NCBI GenBank assembly: GCA_028826165.1 | Contig: JAPDFW010000100.1 | Location: 62,001-126,000 of the forward strand | Direction: 5' to 3' | Source of the DNA: Anaeramoeba ignava | Lineage: Eukaryota > Metamonada > Anaeramoebidae | Length of the DNA: 64,000 nt | Part shown: positions 50,692 through 63,203 of the stretch, one piece after another | Numbering within the stretch: the first letter of the stretch is position 1 | How the letters are laid out: the number at the start of each line of letters is the position of its first letter | Position numbers and translations under genes: made by a program | The notes under the pieces: generated by a model | Told to the model about the DNA's origin: nothing | Seen by the model: the letters and a program-made list of their open reading frames with translations, nothing else | Databases searched by the model: none

Positions 50692-50965
50692 ACAAAAAAA
50701 AATAATTCATTTTCTCTTTTTTTTTTTAAAACATTTCAATTTCATTTTAATTCATTTTAATTCATTTTTCATTTCATTTTCTTCAAATCATTTTTTTTTC
50801 TTTCTAAAAAAAAGCAAAAGAACAAAATACAAATTAATTTCAATTTCAATTTCAATTTCAATTTCAATTTCAATTTTATTTTTTTTATTTTGACATTGAA
50901 AAACAATTTTTATTTTTATTCCACTTTTTTTTTTTATTCCATTTTTTTATTTTTATTTCACAAAA

Positions 50966-52461
50966 ATGTTTCAAAAAAATATTAATTTTTTTCAAAAACA
51001 AAAAATTCCAAAATCAAATTTAAAAGATTTTCAATTAAATTCTTGGTTTTCTTTCTTTTCTTTAAATTCAAATTCAAATTCAAATTCAAATTCAAATTCA
51101 AATTCTTCCTTTTTCCCTTTAAAAATTTCAATTTCAAAAATTCAAAATATTCCTTTTTTTTTATTTAAAGATTTAAAAATGAAAAGGAAAATTTCAATTT
51201 TTTCCTTTTCATTTCTCTTTTTGATCAATCAAATAGATCTTTTTTTGGTTCAACTTGGAAAAAACAAATTTTAATTTCAAAAGAAAAAGAAAAAGAAAAA
51301 GAAAAAGAAAAAGAAAATTCAATTTCAATTTTGATTAAAGAATCAATTTTTGGATTCCTTTCTGAAAATGAAAATTTAGTTATAGTTTTAGAATTTGCTT
51401 TACAGAAAAATTTCAATAAAATTCAAAAAGAAATTTATGGAATTGGATGGTCAATTATCAAACCATTTAGTGAAGAAAATTTATCAATTTGGAATAAAAT
51501 AATTAGTATTCCACTTTTTAATGGAACTCCAAGATCACTTTTAATTCTTCAAAATCCAACAAAATTAATTAAAGATTGTTATATTCATCTTTATTTACAA
51601 AAAACAGAAATGATCAAAGAAATTCTTCATTTAGTTCCAATCAATTTCTTCTTTTCTAAATCAGATAATATTCCTGGAATTAGTAAATCACTTGGGAATC
51701 ATTTCAAATTGAATCCATTAATTAATTTGTCATTTAAAATTCAATTATTTTTCCAAAAAAATTTTGAATTGGAACTTTTGGATTGTTTGATCAATTCCAT
51801 TTTTCTCAATTTTTATCAAGAATTTAATCAAGAAATTTCAAACAAAATCAAAAAATCAATTAAAATAGAACAAAGGAAATTATCAATAGAAGTTCATAAC
51901 GGATTAAAAAGCATAAGGAAATTGGGAGAATTCTTTCTTGATTTGGAAAAAAAAGATGAAAAAATAATTTTAAATTTACCAGGTCCAATTCATGTTATTA
52001 ATCAAATTCGAAAAAATCCTTTTTTTGTTTTAAAATTAGAGTTGATTTACTTGATTGATTTTGGTAATTTTTCTTCAATTCAAAAACATTTGGAAAAGAA
52101 ATCTTGTGAACTTTTTTGTAATTTGATTAATCAAGAAAAAGTGGAATTTCCTTTTTTCATTTCAATTTCAAAAGGAATATTTTTTCCTTTTACAACAAAA
52201 GGAGTTTTAAGAAAAGAAGAAATGATAATTCCTATGTTAACAAATGAACAAATCAAAATGAGAATCCAAACTAATCTAATCAAAAAAGAGAAACAATTTC
52301 CAAAAACCATTTTCCCAATTAAACTTGAAAATTCAGAAGGAAATTTAAATAAAAATTTAGAAGAAAATTTAGAAGAAAATTTAGAAAGAATTCAAAAATA
52401 CAGAGAAGAAATTAAAGAATTGGAAATTAGAAGAAAATTTGAAAATCATTTTTGGAAATGA
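50966..52461 (+). CDS. NPHP4: nephrocystin-4-like protein, N-terminal half, one frame break
   Basis: Two overlapping frames (50966 to about 51175, then about 51175-52461) give about 497 residues. Diagnostic segments are FLFISLFDQSNRSFFGSTWK (human SFFDVTYRHFFGRTWK), NGTPRSLL, HLVPINFF, LSIEVHNGLKSIR (human LRVGVHNGL) and NPFFVLKLELIYLI (human HPAFAVIFQLEYVF). Nephrocystin-4 is a transition-zone protein of cilia. The frames meet at an A5 run at 51175-51179; one more A would join them. The only GT donor candidate upstream (51046) would create a stop. The protein ends after a short coiled coil, so the family's C-terminal Ig-like/MSP half (human length about 1426) is absent. An (SN)n tract lies near residue 40. 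Confidence 0.75.
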
Positions 52462-52559
52462 TTCAATTAACTCTTTTTGAATAAGTTTTGAAAAAAATAT
52501 TAAAATCAACATTTAAATTTTCTAGAAAGAAAGAATTTATTTATTTATTTATCCAAATT

Positions 52560-55096
52560 CTATATTTGATTAGCTGAAAAAAGCAGTTCTAAAGATCCTA
52601 ACAAAACAGAAAGATCTTTTTGTATTGCAACTTCGTTTTTAACTTTAAGAAGAAGTTGGTCGAAAAGATCATCAACTAAGGGAGATTCACCAATAACACG
52701 AGAATATAAATCAAGAATAGTATTTGTTGTATGGATTAGTATTTTGGAATATACTGGAGTTGAAATGTTTTTGATTAAAAAATTGAGGATTGGTTCAAGT
52801 GATCTATCATCTCGACCAGAAAGAGCGCGAGATAAGCCTTCTCTATAAACTAAATCCTCAATAATACTGATTATAATTTCTTTGTTTTTTGTTTCTAGTG
52901 CAGCATCAAGAGCTTGTCCGTATTTGAATTTTTTTAATAGTCGATCAAAACGAGATAATCTTTGTCTTGGTTTTTCAGGTTTATAATCAAAATTATCTGT
53001 TTTAAGAGTTGTATCTTTATTTTGTGGTTTTGCTATTGAAAGACCAGAACCATGGATGAAAAATTGATAATTTTGTTTTTTTTGAAGGTTTTTATTTTGA
53101 AGATCGACAGAATCACTTGATTTTCTATGTCTAATGGAAAGAAGACCGTTTGACATACCTACAACAAGATGACTATCATTTGGCTTTTTAAACGAATTTA
53201 TATTTTCAATTTTGATTTAAATTTATATTTTCAATTTTGATTTAAATTTTCAAATATACATACAGATACTCCAAGTGATAAAATAGGTGCAACAAATTTC
53301 ATTGTATGAAGTGTTTCAAAAGTACTTAAAGAATAAACTTTAACTAATTGGTCAATTCCAGCAGATAAAAGTCTTTCACCAGATTTTGCAAGGGAAAGAG
53401 AAGTAATAGCCTTTTGATGATTAGTAAAACTAGTAAGTTCTTTTCCACCTGCTAAAATATCCCAAATATGAACCTCATTCCCACTTGAAGAAACAATCAT
53501 TGTTGTGGATTTAAAAAGTAAAACACTTTGAACAGGTTCTTTATGTTGAAGAGTCAAAATTGAAGATTTTTTATTTGAACTTTTATCAGAAACTCTGATA
53601 TCCCATAATTTAACAGTATGGTCATAAGATCCTGTTGCAAATATTGCTGGGTTATCTGAGCTTTCATATCCAGATCGAACATAATCTTGATGTTCAATAA
53701 ATTGTTGTGTAGATTGACCTGTTGGAATATCCCAAACACGAACTGTTTTATCATCGCTTCCTGAAATAACTTGGGTATTTGACATTAAAAATTTCGTAAA
53801 ATGAACAGGACTATTAACGAGATATTTTTGAATTAATTTTGAATTGATTTTAATTTTGAATTTAATTTTGAATTGATTTTAATTTTGAATTGATTTTAAT
53901 TTTGAATTGATTTTAATTTTGAATTTAATTTTGAATTGATTTTGAATTGATTTTAATTTAATTTTGAATTTAATTTAATTTTGAATTGATTTTAATTTAA
54001 TTTTGAATTGATTTTAATTTTGAATTTAATTTTGAATTGATTTTGAATTGATTTTGAATTGATTTTGAATTTAATTTTGAATTGATTTTAATTTTGAATT
54101 GATTTTAATTTAATTTTGAATTTAATTTAATTTTGAATTGATTTTAATTTTGAATTGATTTTAATTTTGAATTGATTTTAATTTTGAATTGATTTTAATT
54201 TAATTTTGAATTAATTTTAATTTTGAATTGATTTTAATTTAATTTTGAATTGATTTTAATTTTGAATTGATTTTAATTTAATTTTGAATTGATTTTAATT
54301 TTGAATTGATTTTAATTTAATTTTGAATTGATTTTAATTTTGAATTGATTTTAATTTAATTTTGAATTGATTTTAATTTTGAATTTAATTTTGAATTTAA
54401 TTTTGAATTTAATTTTGAATTAATTTATTAATTTTGAATTGATTTTAATTTTGAATTGATTTTAATTTTGAATTGATTTTAATTTAATTTTGAATTTAAT
54501 TTTGAATTTAATTTATTAATTTTGAATTTAATTTTGAATTTAATTTATTAATTTTGAATTTAATTTATTAATTTTGAATTAATTTAATTTTGAATTTAAT
54601 TTTGAATTACCCTTGATGTCCTGTTAATTTTCTTAATGGTTCACTATTTTTTTGTGATTCAAAAACTTTAATAACTGGATGTTCATCTCCAGCAACAATT
54701 AATTTTCCATCAGATCTAAAACTACCTCCATATGGTATTTTTTTAAATTTAGTAATTGATCTTATTAAAGAATTTGAACTTGAAGAAAAAATGCCAACAT
54801 TTGTTGATGATGCCACTGCAAAATCATAAGGATTTACAGGAGAAAAATGAATATTGGTTACTGGTCCATTTAATTGAGAAACAACGGGAAACTAATAAAT
54901 TTTATAAAAGATAAGTTTAATTTTAATTTTAATTTTAATTTTAATTTTAATTTTAATTTTAAATTTTAATTTTAATTTAAATTTTAATTTGGTTTTGTTT
55001 TACTTGAAATTTTTTCCAATATCTTTCTTCTTTTGTTGGTTGTTTTTTACGAGATCTTTTAGGCATAGTTGCTATTCTTTTAAATTCAACAGCCAT
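52560..55096 (-). CDS. UTP15: U3 snoRNP / SSU processome factor UTP15
   Basis: Exons 55096-55004, 54891-54611, 53810-53264 and 53183-52560, phases 0, 2 and 0, 514 aa (human 518). WD40 repeats run from about residue 32 to 330, with ISGSDDKTVRVWDIPTGQ, TGSYDHTVKLWDIR and LLSAGIDQLVKVYS. MSNGLLSIRHRKS precedes the UTP15 C-terminal helical domain (LDAALETK, LSRALSGRDDRSLEPILNFL). It acts in the nucleolus in the t-UTP/UtpA module for 18S rRNA maturation. It is tail-to-tail with the nephrocystin-4 gene, with about 98 bp between stops. Intron 2 is a private satellite. Confidence 0.93.
53811..54610 (-). repeat. UTP15 intron 2 satellite
   Basis: 800 bp of AATTGATTTTAATTTTG and AATTTAATTTTG units. Confidence 0.88.
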
Positions 55097-55160
55097 TTTT
55101 ATTATTCTTTTTAAAAAAGAAAAAAATGAAAAAAATGAAAAAAAAAATGATTTACTTAAT
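55097..55160 (-). promoter_or_regulatory. T-tract/CAT block upstream of UTP15
   Basis: On the sense strand TTTTTTTCAT words precede the ATG within 60 bp. Confidence 0.45.
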
Positions 55161-55224
55161 TTGTAAAAAAAAATTTTTTTGAAAAGAAAAAAAAAAAGAA
55201 AAGTAAAAATTCCTTATTTTAAAG

Positions 55225-58200
55225 TTAAAATTTAAATTCATAATTTAAATTCATAATTTGTTGTTCAAGATCTTGAAAAATTGTTGACTGACTTGGAAAT
55301 TGGATTTTTAATTCGGATTCTTTTCTTTCTTGAATAATATATTTTAAATATTCAGAATTAAATTGAAAAAAATCATGACAATCAAGAATATCTTGCAAAG
55401 TATTTGAATCAATATTAGTTTCAATTGTTCCTGTATAAATATAATGAATAATATGATAAATTGTTAAATAAGATTTCCCAGTTAAATCAAAATATTCTTG
55501 AATATCAGAATTAGAAAGTAAATTTCTATAATATGGACTTCTTGCAAATAAAATGAGCTTATGAACCTTTATAGATTGTAAATTATTAGTGTTAATAATA
55601 GTAAGTGATTGTTCATTTGATTGTTCATTTGATTGTTCATTTGATTGTTCATTTTTAATTTCAATTTTAATTTCAAAATCACAAAATTCTTTTGATTTGA
55701 AAAGTTTTTCCATATCGGAAATAAATTGTGATTCAGCCATCACTTGAGTTACTTTTTTCTCAATAAAGGGATAAGCATCTCTTCTTGTCATTGCTTCTTC
55801 AATTTTCGTAAGACAACCAGGATTTGTTGTTGCCAAATTTTCAAATGCATCAACATTTGAAAATAATTCTTCTTGATTTCCACGAATATAATTTAAAACT
55901 ATATTAACAGAATTTTCTCTTTTGTATTTCTCGAACAGAATCAGCATTTCAATGCAATTATTTGGGGATAATCTTTCGCGAGTTAAATTATATTCTGCTT
56001 GATCAACAAGAAGATCCAAACCAAGTTCTATCGCCAATTCAAACAAGGAAATCAACTCTTTGTTTGCAAGTTTTGTAATGGTTGAGTTTTCTAATTTTCC
56101 TGAGTAAATATTATCAACCACAAGATGAATAATTTTCAAATCGATTGAACTCATTGTTTCAATAAATTTCTGCTGGTTTTCCGAGTTCCAGTTTCTGCAT
56201 CGCGTTTGCATAATTAAGGAATGAAGATGGAAAGTATTTGTTGTGGTTGTTGTTTCGTTGTTTGTGATATTGAGTTGAATATCGGAAAATTTATCTGTTT
56301 GTAATAGATTTCTGAAATCTTCAAAAATGGGATTTTTTGGCGAGTCTAACTGGAAAAAATGTATTTCATTTGAGCAATCTGTATTATCATTGAGTCGATT
56401 TCCACCAAAGATAACCACCGAATTCTGATAAACATTTGCTGAGTATCCAATAAGACCTGGAGGTTGATTGAATGAATTTCGAATTATTTGTCTCTGTTGA
56501 TCTTTTAAATTGATTGAGATTAAATTATCCGAAATTTGCTTTGTTTTGGGATTTGAACCTCCAAAAACCATCAAGTTATCATTAATAACAACAGGAGATG
56601 TGAATTCAAATTCGTCGAATGAATCTTGGTTATATTTTGCTTCTTGAAACCAATCAAATCCAAACGCATCCAAATCAAATTTTTCGCTTAAATTTTCAAT
56701 TTGAATTGGATTGAAAACAAGATTTTGGTTTTCCAAATGGTTCATTTCAAGGAAATAGAGTTTGTTTTGAGAAAGAAAATATAACTTTTCATCATGAAAA
56801 ATTCTTGGGTTTGTTAATAATGGATTTGGAATTGATTTGGAATTGATTTGCATTGAAGAAAACGATTGATTTTCGAAATTGTAAGAATAAAGTGTGAGAT
56901 TGTTTAATGAATTTTGGCTTCCTCCAAATATAAATAATGTGTCTTTATAAAGAAATAGATAAGGGAATGAAACCTCAGGAATTGGGTCACCACCATTTGG
57001 AAGATTGCTCCATTCAAAACTTGTTAAATCGAGTGAAAAAAGTTGATTTGATAAACCAGCTTTTGTTTTTCCACCAAAAATGATTAACGAATTGTTTCTT
57101 AAAACAGAACCCATTCCAAATCTTGGAGAAGGGATATCGCCTTTTACTTCGTGAGATTCCCATTTTTGGGATTGAAAACCAAATGACAAAAGATCATTGA
57201 AATAATTGTCTTGATTTAATCCTCCAAATACCCATAACTTTTCCTTATAAATAACTGAGCAATGAGCACTTCTTCCTTGGATTTGATGTTGAGTTGGAAG
57301 AGTGAATTCTATTAAATCATTTAAGCATTCAAACTCATTGCAAGCGCCACCAAAAATAATAAGTTTGGTTTCTGTTTCTGATGAGAATTCTACTGCTGTG
57401 TGCTTATCTAATTTACGGAAAAAAAATAAATATATTTATTAAATATTTCTATTTATATATATATATATATATTTTTTTTACATCTTTGAAGTGTTGATTG
57501 AAAATTTCTAATTTCTCTAAAAGTTAATGCTAAAGGATCAAAAATATAAAAACCATTTGTGATTATAGATTCACTTGAACAACCACCAAAAACAACAATT
57601 TTATTGCCAATATTTGTAATACTATGTCCAATTACAGAAGGAGGTTTAGGTCCAAAAATTTGTAGTTGATTTGACCAAGTGTTTTTATTCAAATCATAGA
57701 AATAACACATTTGAAAATTCATATCAAAAATATATAGTTTGTTATTGAAAAAGAATGAAGATAGAGAATCCATTTTTGATGGTGGATTTGAGAGTTTTTT
57801 CCACTTGTTTTCGTTAAATGAATATGAATATAAATCAAATAAGAAATCTCCATCATTATCAAGTCCTCCATAAATAATCATTTGGTTATCTTCTGTAACA
57901 TATGCCGAATGAAGCATCCTTGGTGATGGGATATCTCCAGTAGGATTAATTTGTTGCCAAGTTTTTGATTCTAAATTTTTAATTTTAATATTAATTTTTT
58001 AATTTAATTTGAATTGAATTGAATTTAATTTAATTTAATTTTTACCAAAATTAAAACATGCAATTTCATTTGTATAAATTTCATCAATAGAAGAACCACC
58101 AAAAATCCACATTTGATTAGAATAAATAACAGCTGAATGTCCATTTTTTCCTTCTGGTTTTGCTCCTTCTTGATTTATTAATTCCCATTGATATGTTTCT

Positions 58201-58492
58201 TAATTTCAAAAATTATTAATTTTATTATTAAATTATTAATAAAATTATTATTAAAATTATTATATTTATTATTATTAAAATTATTACTTAAATCTAAAGC
58301 ATAAATATCATTATAAGTTTCTTCAAATAATTTCATTCCTGAATATAAATACATTTTTCCTTTATAAATAACACTTGAATGAGCAACTCTTTGTTTAGGT
58401 AAATTATTGATATCATTTTGATAAATTTGTTGAGATTTAAAACCACTACACCAACGTGGATATGGTGAATAACAATTAGAAAGAAATTCCAT
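55225..58492 (-). CDS. LZTR1: LZTR1-like Kelch-BTB-BTB protein
   Basis: Exons 58492-58288, 58198-58046, 57970-57482 and 57407-55225 all join in phase 1, 1009 aa. Kelch blades fill about residues 20-630 (for example HSAVIYSNQMWIFGG, RMLHSAYVTEDNQMIIYGG, CSVIYKEKLWVFGG). The first BTB domain starts at about 638 with a BACK-like helical region, and a second BTB starts at about 846 (KEFCDFEIKI ... VHKLILFARSPYYRNLL). This order is that of LZTR1, a CUL3 adaptor that directs Ras-family GTPases to ubiquitination. It is longer than human LZTR1 (840 aa). A (SNEQ)n insertion lies within BTB2. The assignment rests on architecture; other Kelch-BTB proteins are possible. Confidence 0.8.
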
Positions 58493-58610
58493 AAATGAAA
58501 AATGAAAAATGAAAAATGAAAAATGAAAAATGAAAAATGAAAAATGAAAAATGAAAAATGAAAAATGAAAAATGAAAAATGAAAAATGAAAAATGAAAAA
58601 TGAAAAAAAT
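58493..58610 (-). promoter_or_regulatory. TTTTTCA array upstream of the LZTR1-like gene
   Basis: About fifteen consecutive 7-bp TTTTTCA units on the sense strand end directly at the start codon. Confidence 0.5.
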
Positions 58611-58741
58611 TTTTGAGTTTTTTGGAATTGAATTGTTTTAATAAAAGAAAAAAGAAAAGGAAAAGTTGAAATTTTTTGCTTTCATTGTAGATTTTGAATT
58701 TGATTTTAATTTTGATTTCGATTTTAAATTTGGAATTGGAA

Positions 58742-61472
58742 TTATTTTTTCCTCTTTCCAAGTTTATATCCAGTTCCAGCAAAAGCAACAAAATTGGATT
58801 TTTCAGCTTCTTCTTTCTTTCTTCTTTCTTCTTCTCTCTTTCTATCCTCTTCAGCTTTTTTGATTTTCTCTTCAAACTCTTTTTTCTCTTCTTCAGTCAT
58901 TTTTTTGACACCTCTTCCAAATCTTTTAACAATTTTCTCTTCTTTTTGATCATTCTTTAAATTCTCATTTTCATTCTCCATTTCATTTGTATTTTCTTTT
59001 CCACCAATTTCAATTGATTTTGTTTTAATCATTTTTTGCTTTTTTGCTTTTTCTTTTTCTTTTTCTTTTTGTTTTTCTTCTTTTTCTTCCATTTTTTTCT
59101 TTTGCTCAATTTGCTTCTTGATTTCTTCTTCAGTCAATGGAATAACAGGCTTGTTGCTTATTCTGTAACCAGCACCAGCAAAGGGGACAAAAATCTTTGG
59201 CTCTTCTTTCTTCTGGTTGTCATCATCTTCGGAATCTAGTTCTGATTCTGAAGTCGATTCACTTTCCGAATCACTTTGAGTTTCATCTTTTTTATTTTGC
59301 TTCTCAATTTCCATTTCCTTTTGTTTTTTCTCAATTTCATCCAACTCATTAACAGCAGGAGCGAATTCAACATTACAATCCGCGCCAACAATATTAACTG
59401 CGAGACCTGGTTTGGTTTCCAGGACGTTGAGATAATAATCCTTTTTATTATAATGAATTTTAAAAGTATCTCCAGTTGTCAAACAATTAAATTTTCGAAG
59501 ACTGTGTTCTAATACAACTTTTGGATTCGCAATTCTCCTTACAAAACTTGATGAATGTGGTTGAATTTTTAAAAATGTTCCTTTTGGTAGTTTAACTGAA
59601 TTCAAAACTACTTGATTTCCCATACTTAATCCGATTGTGTCCATCATCCAATCGGGTATGTAACATTTTCCTTCATCTGCTATGAATTCTAATACTCCAC
59701 AATGTGTTTTTTTACCTGTTGTCGGATTTGTTAGTGCGAATTCATAGGGTAATTCAATTCCTGCATCTGTTAATTCGAGTAAAATATGTGGTGAAAGAAC
59801 AACTATTGATTTTTAATTTCAAAATGAATTATAAATTTAATTTCAAAATTAATTTCAAAATTAATTTCAAAATGAATTATAATTTTAATTTCAAAATGAA
59901 TTATAAATTTAATTTCAAAATTAATTTCAATTTTAATTTCAAAATGAATTATAAATTTAATTTCAAAATGAATTATAAATTTAATTTCAAATTGAATTAT
60001 AATTTTAATTTCAAATTGAATTATAATTTTAATTTCAAAATGAATTATAAATTTAATTTCAAAATTAATTATAAATTTAATTTCAAATTTAATTATAAAT
60101 TTAATTTCAAAATTAATTATAATTTTAATTTCAAAATTAATTATAAATTTAATTTCAAAATAAATTATAAATTTAATTTCAAAATGAATTATAAATTTAA
60201 TTTCAAAATGAATTATAAATTTAATTTCAAAATGAATTATAAATTTAATTTCAAAATTAATTATAAATTTAATTTCAAAATGAATTATAATTTTAATTTC
60301 AAAAATAAATTATAAATTTAATTTCAAATTGAATTATAAATTTAATTATAAATTTAATTTCAAAATGAATTATAAATTTAATTATAAATTTAATTTCAAA
60401 ATTAATTATAAATTTAATTTCAAATTTAATTATAAATTTAATTTCAAAATTAATTATAAATTTAATTTCAAAATTAATTATAAATTTAATTTCAAAATGA
60501 ATTATAAATTTAATTTCAAAATTAATTATAAATTTAATTTCAAAATTAATTATAAATTTAATTTCAAAATTAATTATAAATTTAATTTCAAAATGAATTA
60601 TAAATTTAATTTCAAAATGAATTATAAAATTAATTATAAATTTAATTTCAAAATTAATTTCAAAATGAATTTCAAAATTAATTATAAATTTAATTTCAAA
60701 ATTAATTTCAAAATGAATTATAAATTTAATTTCAAAATTAATTATAAATTGAATTATAAATTTAATTTCAAAATTAATTATAAATTTAATTTCAAAATTA
60801 ATTATAAATTTAATTTCAAAATTAATTTCAAATTTAATTTCAAAATGAATTATAATTTTAATTTCAAATTGAATTATAATTTGAATTATAAATTTAATTA
60901 TAAATTTAATTTCAAATTTAATTATAAATTTAATTTCAAATTTAATTATAAATTTAATTTCAAATTTAATTATAAATTTAATTTCAAATTTAATTATAAA
61001 TTTAATTTCAAATTTAATTATAAATTTAATTTCAAAATTAATTATAAATTTAATTATAAATTTAATTTCAAATTGAATTATAATTTTAATTTCAAAATGA
61101 ATTATAAATTTAATTTCAAAATTAATTATAATTTTAATATTAAATTTAATTTCAAATTGAATTATAATTTTAATTTCAAAATTAATTATAAATTTAATTT
61201 CAAAATTAATTATAAATTTAATTTCAAAATTAATTATAAATTTAATTTCAAATTGAATTATAATTTTAATTTCAAATTGAATTATAAATTTAATTTCAAA
61301 ATTAATTATAAATTTAATTATAATTTTAATTTCAAATTTAATTATAATTTTAATATTAAATTTAAAAGGTTTTCTCTTCCAAACTTTTTCCTCCATTAAC
61401 AAAATCTCTATTTGATTTTTTTAAAGTAGATGCAGGATAAGCTCTAATTATTTTCCCAAAACGACGCATCAT
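58742..61472 (-). CDS. UFD1: UFD1, cofactor of p97/Cdc48
   Basis: Exons 61472-61385 and 59802-58742 join in phase 1, 382 aa. The double-psi barrel region shows NGGKIVLSPHILLEL (split by the intron), THCGVLEFIADEGKCYIPDWMM, NPKVVLEHSLRKFNCLTTGD and VLETKPGLAVNIV. Two SHP boxes for p97 binding, FVPFAGAGYRIS and FVAFAGTGYKLG at the C-terminus, match the two of human UFD1. A Lys/Glu-rich coiled region and acidic serine stretch lie between them, making it longer than human UFD1 (307 aa). UFD1 with NPL4 feeds ubiquitinated substrates to p97 in ER-associated degradation. Confidence 0.93.
59803..61384 (-). repeat. UFD1 intron satellite
   Basis: 1.58 kb of interspersed AATTATAAATTTAATTTCAA and AATTTCAAAATTAATTTC units, all inside one intron near the 5' end of the gene. 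Confidence 0.9.
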
Positions 61473-61531
61473 TTTTAAAAATGAAAAATGAAAATGAAAA
61501 AAATGAAAAAAATGAAAAAAATTTTTTTGAA
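61473..61531 (-). promoter_or_regulatory. T-tract/CAT block upstream of UFD1
   Basis: TTTTTTTCATTTTTTTCAT words on the sense strand end 6 bp before the first of two adjacent ATGs. Confidence 0.45.
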
Positions 61532-61574
61532 TTATTTTAAGAACTTTAAAAAAAAAAGAATTGAAAAAGAAATT

Positions 61575-63072
61575 CTAAATGAAAAAAGTTTCAACTTCAT
61601 CAACTTCAATAAAACTTCCAGCTAAATAATGTTGATTGTCAAATGAATCAGGATCAATTCCTTTAGGAAGTTGATAACTATAACCTAAATTTGAATATCC
61701 AGATGATATGTTATCAGATAAAGCCAAATCAGCACCTCCTCCAAAAATTGGACCATGATAAAAATAATTATATAAAAGAGCAGATGATTCTTTTCCTTTT
61801 TTAATTGGTAATTTTTCAGGTTTTCGATCTCCTTTATCATTTCTTATTGAAAAAATAAATGCTTTTGGATCTTCAATATAGAAGCTTTGTTCATGATTAT
61901 CATCAGATAATTTTAGCATTAGTGGTAAACTGCTTTTAAATCCAACTGATGTATATCCTCCAAAAATAAAATTATCTTTTGTTTTGATAAGAACTAATGT
62001 TTTCCCTTTATTATCACAAATTTCATGCCAAATTTGACAATTATTTCCTTCTTTTTGTAATGAAAACCCTTTTTTCATTTTGAAAAAGAATTTATCATCA
62101 TTTATCCATTTTCTTAATAACTTGAAATACTCTCTTTGTTGAAGTATTGTTGATTCAAGTTTAAATCTTGGTTTGAAAATGATTGAATTGTTCTTTCGAA
62201 TAAATTCTCTCCTTTTTTTTGCATTTTTTCGATCATTTTGAAGTTTTTGGAATTGAATTAATTTTTGTGAAATTTGATTTGGAATTAAATCTTCTTTCAA
62301 AATATCTTTAAGTTCTTTTTTTGAGAAATCAATAAATCTGATTTTATAAATAAGATTTGAAATTTGATTTTGTAATTGTTCTTTTTCTTCTTTTTCAAGT
62401 TTTTGATTTTCTTTTTCTTGATTAATATTTGATTTATGTTTTCCCCATTTTATTATTAATTGGAAAAGTTCAAATTCTTTTTTTGAAATATTTTCATTTG
62501 ATAATATTGAATTTAAATGATTTTCTTCAAGTTCAAGAAAAAAAGGAGTTTCAACAAATTCGTTAAATTTTCGAAAAATAAATTCATAAGAAAGATCCGT
62601 TAATTCAGTCAAGTTCATTGATTCAGATAATTTAAGAATATCAACAACATTTTCAATTTTAAAACGATATTTGAGAAAATCTGTTACAGATTCAATTAAT
62701 TCATCAATTAAATATTTTGATGAAAACATTAAAATTTGAACAACATTTTCTAAACTAATTTCAATTTTTCCTGAATAAAGATAATTCAAAATTGAAGATA
62801 AAATTGAACTTGGAACATCTTTTAGAATTAATTTATTTTCTTGATATTCTTTCATTTTTGAATTTAAAAGAGATTTGAAATATTGACTTCTTGATGAAAG
62901 AATTGCTTTATGAGTTTTAAATGAAGTTTTATCTTGTTCACAAATTATTTCAAAATCAAAATAACTTTCTTCATTTTTCATTTTGATTTTGAAATAAATT
63001 TTTTAAATCATTTGAAAGTTTTTCTAAATTTGGACAAATTTCTGATGGGTCTAGATCTAAATCTAATTCCAT
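61575..63072 (-). CDS. BTB-BACK-TLDc protein, frame break near the N-terminus
   Basis: The main frame starts at ATG 62981 (468 aa). BTB: SYFDFEIICEQDKTSFKTHKAILSSRSQYF. BACK: VVDILKLSESMNLTELTDLSYEFI. TLDc at about 285-468: FSLQKEGNNCQIWHEICDNKG and IFGGYTSVGF, and FGGGADLALSDN. BTB-BACK proteins commonly serve as CUL3 adaptors; TLDc domains occur in oxidation-resistance and membrane-associated proteins. An upstream ATG at 63072 opens 31 codons ending NDLKNLFQNQNEK, which fits the usual N-terminus of such proteins. It is out of frame by one base at an A5 run (62974-62978). It is either a lesion or assembly error, or an overlapping upstream ORF. Confidence 0.82.
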
Positions 63073-63170
63073 TTTTATTTTGAAAAAATGAAAAATGAAA
63101 AAATGAAAAAAATGAAAAAATGAAAAAATGAAAAAATGAAAAAATGAAAAAATGAAAAAATGAAAAAAAA
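63073..63170 (-). promoter_or_regulatory. TTTTTTCA array upstream of the BTB-TLDc gene
   Basis: About eleven TTTTTTCA units on the sense strand, up to about 10 bp before the upstream ATG. Confidence 0.5.
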
Positions 63171-63203
63171 TTTTTGATTTGAATTTTAATTTTGATTTTA
63201 ATT

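Noticed and set aside
51046-51170. Intron (GTTTTC...AAAG) to repair the nephrocystin-4 frame
   Set aside because: The phase matches, but joining TG to the next exon's A gives a TGA stop, and it would delete residues that align with the family.
59704-61402. Frames of 200-367 residues on both strands, rich in NFK or IIK
   Set aside because: They are satellite translations within the UFD1 intron; both strands are open because the repeat lacks stops.
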